DNA of 64,000 nucleotides, taken from the NCBI RefSeq assembly GCF_001279525.1, contig NZ_LGDY01000142.1, forward strand, positions 17,235 through 81,234, in the 5' to 3' direction. How positions within the stretch are numbered: position 1 is the first letter of the stretch; every line of letters starts with the position of its first letter. Shown piece by piece: positions 61,250-64,000 of this stretch. The position numbers and the translations under genes are program-made. The notes under the pieces were generated by a model that saw only the letters and a list, made by a program, of their open reading frames with translations, made no database searches and had not been told where the DNA came from. Source of the stretch: Nocardia sp. NRRL S-836 (GTDB lineage Bacteria; Actinomycetota; Actinomycetes; Mycobacteriales; Pseudonocardiaceae).

Positions 61250-64000
61250 CTACGAACAGCCACAGCCTCGCAACGCCGCCGCCAGCACGTCCAGCGCGGG
61301 CCGCACCTCGGTGTCCGGGTTGCCGGGGTTGCCCGACATGAACGCGAACACCAGCACCCGCCCGTCCTGGTCGACCACGACGCCCGCCAGCGCGTTGACG
61401 GACGTCAGCGTGCCCGTCTTGGCCCGCACCCAGCCCTTGCCCTGCGCCGCGGCCCCGGCGTACCGCCCGGCCAGCGTGCCGCTGCCACCCGCGACCGGCA
61501 GCGCCGTGAGCAGCGGACGCAACTTCGCCGTCCGCTCGTCCATCGCGGGCTTCGCGGCGGCCGAGAGGACGTCGGTCAGCAGCTTCGCCGGGATCTTGTC
61601 CGTCGCCGACAACCCGCTGCCGTCCACGAAGTTCGCCCCGGTGAGGTCGAACCCGTGCTTGGCCAGCGTGTCCCTGACCGCCTTGACCCCACCCGCGAAC
61701 GACGGCTCGTTGCCCGTCTTGATCGCGAGCTCCCTGGCGACCGCCTCGGTGAGCACGTTGTCCGAGATCTGCATCATGTTGTCGACGAGCTGCTCGATCG
61801 GCGCCGACCTGACCTCGGCGATCGTCTGCGCCCCCTGCGGCGCCGCACCGGGAACCGCGGCGGCCGCACCGAGCCTGGCCGCGAACGCGTCCGCCGCCGC
61901 CTGCGCGGGCGACGCCGTCCGTGCCCCCTCGACCTTCTTGGGGTCGAGCCGCCCACCGTCGACCATGAACGGCACGATCGGCGCCACCGACCCGCCCGCG
62001 ATGTCCGCCGTCTCCCACTGCGGACCCATCGGCTCGCCCGTGTACCTGCCCAGGTCGTACAGGACCTTGGTGACCGGCCCCTTCGCCTTGACCTGGTTGA
62101 CGAGGTCGTCGAGCGTCGCCGCACCGGGGTAGACACTGCTGCCCGGCACCGCCGAGATCGTCGGGTCACCCCCGCCGACCACGACCACCGTGCCCGGCTC
62201 CGAGCCTTGGACGACCTTGGTGCTGAGCTGCGCGGTCCGGTCGAGCTCCAGCAACGCGGCCGCCGCCGTGAGCACCTTCAAACTCGACGCGGGCGTCGCC
62301 GGGGTCGTGTCCCCCTGCTGCCACAGGACGGTGCCCGTGGCGGGATCGATGACACTGCCCGTGAGCGGCGCGAGCGCACCGTTCGCCGCCGGACCGGCGA
62401 GCGCCTGCTTGACACCCTGCGGCGTCGGGGCAGCTCCCTGGGCGCTGACCGGTTTGACGAGCGGCCGCACGTCGGCCGGCGGGGCGGGCGGCCTGGTCTC
62501 GACCGCCGCGGCGCCGCCGAACTCGTTGACCGCGTAGACCGTGGCGCCGGCGAGAGCCGCGACGACCAGCAGGGCCAGGACGACGGCCAGTGGCTTGCGG
62601 CTCTTCTTCGGCTTGTCGTCCGGTTCGGTGAGGCGGTCTTCGGGTTCCTCGTCGTAGCCGGGGAGGTCTTCCGGGGCTTCGTCGGGCTTCTTCGGGGGTT
62701 CGGTGCGGGGTTTGGGCTGTTCCGGCAGCTTCACCGGGGACAGGCGGACCGTTTCCGGGTGGGCGGTGTCGTGGCGCTGTTCTGTGCGCTGGGTGCCGTT
62801 CGGGCGAGCGCTCGTCTGGTGGGCGCTGGTTTGGTGGGCGCTGATCGGGTTTGCGCCGTTTTGGGGCGCGTTGCTCTGGTGGGCGCTGCTTTGGTGGGCG
62901 GCGTTTTGCTTCGCGCCGGTCTGGTTGCCGCCGGTCGGGTACGTGCCGCTCTGGTGCAAGCCGTTCAGCTGCGTGGGCGCCGGCTCGTGCCGCCGCTCCT
63001 GGCGCTGGTCCGGGCGGTGGTGGGGCCGTTGCAGGTCCTGCCTGGTGGGCGCGTCGTGGCGCTGCGGCTCCTTGCGCTGCGCGTACGGCGAGGGCTGGTC
63101 GGCGCGGGCCTGGTCCTGCCTCTGGCGGTCCGGGCCTTGCTGGTCGTTCCGCTGCTGCTCGCTCCGCTGCTGGTCGGGGCGGTACTGCTCCGGCCTGGGC
63201 TGCTGACCCGACCTGTGCTGGTCGGGGCGGCTTTGGTCTTGGCGACCGTGGTCAGGGCGCGTTTGGTCCTGGCGCGTCTGCTCTTGGCGGCCCTGGTCAG
63301 GCCGCGACTGGTCGAGACGCGACTGGGGAGGTGCCGACTGTCCAAAGCGAGCCTGCTCTGGGCGCAGGTGAGGCGGACGGGACTGGTCGCGACGTGTCTG
63401 TTCTTGCCGAAGCTGGTCGTACCGGCCCTGCTCCGGACGCCCCTGCTCCGGACGCGCATGTTCAGGGCGGCCCTGGTCGGGGCGGCCCTGGTCGGGGCGC
63501 GGCTGATCGTGGCGCGGCGGCTCTTGGCGCAACGCCTCGGGGCGAGCCTGCTCCGGGCGGGGCTGACCTTGGCCGAACTGACCGGGTAGCGACTGGCCGG
63601 CGCGTGGCTGGCCTGGCTGAGGCTGACCGATGTGGGCCTGGCCTGGGAGCCCGCGTTCAGGCCTGCCTTGCTCGGGACGCCCCTGGGACTGTCCGCGGTC
63701 AGGGCGAGGCTGGTCGTGCCGCGGCTGGTCCGGGCGGGGCTGCTCGCGACGCCCGTCCTCCGGGCGGAGCTGCTCGACCCCGGACCGTTCAACGCGCGAC
63801 TGCTCAGGCCGCGACTGGCCAGCGCTCGGCTGGTCGCCGCGGGACTGCTCGGCACGCGACTGCTCAGCACGCGGTTGGTCAGCATGCGGTTGGTCAGCAT
63901 GCGGCTGCTCGCCGCGCGGTTGGTCAGAGCGCGGTTGGTCAGAGCGCGGTTGGTCAGAGCGCGGTTGGTCAGAGCGCGGTTGGTCAGAGCGCGGTTGGTC
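61250..64000 (-). CDS. dacB: D-Ala-D-Ala carboxypeptidase (PBP4) with giant repetitive N-terminus, 5' end beyond the window
   Basis: The C-terminal half is an S13 (PBP4/DacB) D-Ala-D-Ala carboxypeptidase/endopeptidase with SSLK (SxxK), SDN (SxN) and KTG motifs. A membrane helix (coordinates about 62525-62595) is preceded by a cytoplasmic, almost entirely Gln/Arg/Pro/Asp/Glu region of more than 460 residues. It begins off the right edge in tandem DQPRS pentapeptides. The frame stays open with no ATG or GTG from 63532 to 64000; the TTG at 63532 is unlikely to be the start because the repeat pattern continues upstream. At least 916 residues are encoded here, against about 460 in M. tuberculosis DacB. 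Confidence 0.88.
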   Translation of the reverse strand, partial: DQPRSDQPRSDQPRSDQPRSDQPRSDQPRGEQPHADQPHADQPRAEQSRAEQSRGDQPSAGQSRPEQSRVERSGVEQLRPEDGRREQPRPDQPRHDQPRPDRGQSQGRPEQGRPERGLPGQAHIGQPQPGQPRAGQSLPGQFGQGQPRPEQARPEALRQEPPRHDQPRPDQGRPDQGRPEHARPEQGRPEQGRYDQLRQEQTRRDQSRPPHLRPEQARFGQSAPPQSRLDQSRPDQGRQEQTRQDQTRPDHGRQDQSRPDQHRSGQQPRPEQYRPDQQRSEQQRNDQQGPDRQRQDQARADQPSPYAQRKEPQRHDAPTRQDLQRPHHRPDQRQERRHEPAPTQLNGLHQSGTYPTGGNQTGAKQNAAHQSSAHQSNAPQNGANPISAHQTSAHQTSARPNGTQRTEQRHDTAHPETVRLSPVKLPEQPKPRTEPPKKPDEAPEDLPGYDEEPEDRLTEPDDKPKKSRKPLAVVLALLVVAALAGATVYAVNEFGGAAAVETRPPAPPADVRPLVKPVSAQGAAPTPQGVKQALAGPAANGALAPLTGSVIDPATGTVLWQQGDTTPATPASSLKVLTAAAALLELDRTAQLSTKVVQGSEPGTVVVVGGGDPTISAVPGSSVYPGAATLDDLVNQVKAKGPVTKVLYDLGRYTGEPMGPQWETADIAGGSVAPIVPFMVDGGRLDPKKVEGARTASPAQAAADAFAARLGAAAAVPGAAPQGAQTIAEVRSAPIEQLVDNMMQISDNVLTEAVARELAIKTGNEPSFAGGVKAVRDTLAKHGFDLTGANFVDGSGLSATDKIPAKLLTDVLSAAAKPAMDERTAKLRPLLTALPVAGGSGTLAGRYAGAAAQGKGWVRAKTGTLTSVNALAGVVVDQDGRVLVFAFMSGNPGNPDTEVRPALDVLAAALRGCGCS
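63917..64000. repeat. 15-bp tandem repeat encoding DQPRS
   Basis: GCGGTTGGTCAGAGC repeats without change about six times up to the window end. On the minus strand it encodes Asp-Gln-Pro-Arg-Ser, in frame with the dacB gene. Confidence 0.9.

Noticed and set aside
61655..63589. A 644-codon open frame opposite dacB
   Set aside because: It mirrors the repetitive dacB frame and has no domain; dacB has the conserved penicillin-binding motifs.
1..64000. tRNA or rRNA genes
   Set aside because: No T-arm-like GGTTCGA-x-TCC pairs or rRNA blocks were noticed in the gaps; a covariance search would be needed to exclude them.

Overview
This is a very GC-rich (roughly 70%) actinobacterial chromosome segment. 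Gene content and order match the mycobacterial block that runs from rlmB/cysS through carD, radA, mutY, mhuD, clpC1, lsr2, lysS, the pantothenate genes, the folate genes, ftsH, hpt, tilS and dacB. Together with Lsr2, CarD, ClpC, an IdeR-type iron boxes and many leaderless starts, this points to the Pseudonocardiaceae or close relatives (Lentzea, Saccharothrix, Amycolatopsis-like). The genus is inferred from memory of gene order, not from a search.

Layout. 1-4.1 kb: end of a GH15 glycosidase, a hypothetical gene, a mosaic repeat, radA, a DoxX-like membrane protein and an LpqE-like lipoprotein. 4.3-10.3 kb: carD-ispD-ispF and cysS-rlmB, split by a DUF6191 gene, a TIR-domain gene and a HAD phosphatase. 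10.9-15.4 kb: MFS transporter, diguanylate cyclase and an unknown membrane protein. 15.4-18.0 kb: zinc ABC transporter znuABC. 18.0-24.9 kb: a sugar ABC system (MsiK-type ATPase, two permeases, binding lipoprotein) with two LacI regulators and several operator-like palindromes. 24.9-32.0 kb: proline-rich membrane protein, carbonic anhydrase, mutY, 2H phosphoesterase, alpha/beta hydrolase, M1 peptidase, heme-degrading mhuD, a sirtuin and an EEP-family membrane protein. 32.3-39.3 kb: clpC, then an iron module (fhuF-like reductase and a FecCD-type permease/ATPase operon) under two IdeR-like boxes, with local repeats between. 39.7-46.9 kb: lsr2, lysS, a methyltransferase, the pantothenate operon (DUF2520-panC-panD-coaX) and a PrsW-type protein. 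46.9-49.4 kb: MidA methyltransferase, DUF1203 and a NuoD paralogue. 49.7-56.3 kb: a repeat-bearing DUF6779 protein and the operon ftsH-folE-folP-folB-folK-DUF3180. 56.6-64 kb: a VWA protein, hpt, tilS, a DUF2342 metalloprotease and a D-Ala-D-Ala carboxypeptidase whose huge repetitive N-terminus runs off the right edge.

How the genes work together: most are housekeeping (RNA polymerase control, isoprenoid, cofactor and folate synthesis, tRNA charging, proteolysis, DNA repair). Accessory interest lies in the TIR/HAD insertion, the orphan NuoD with its likely methyltransferase, the iron module inserted between clpC and lsr2, the mosaic repeat pair, and the unusual DacB extension. No rRNA, tRNA, CRISPR array or intact mobile element was seen.
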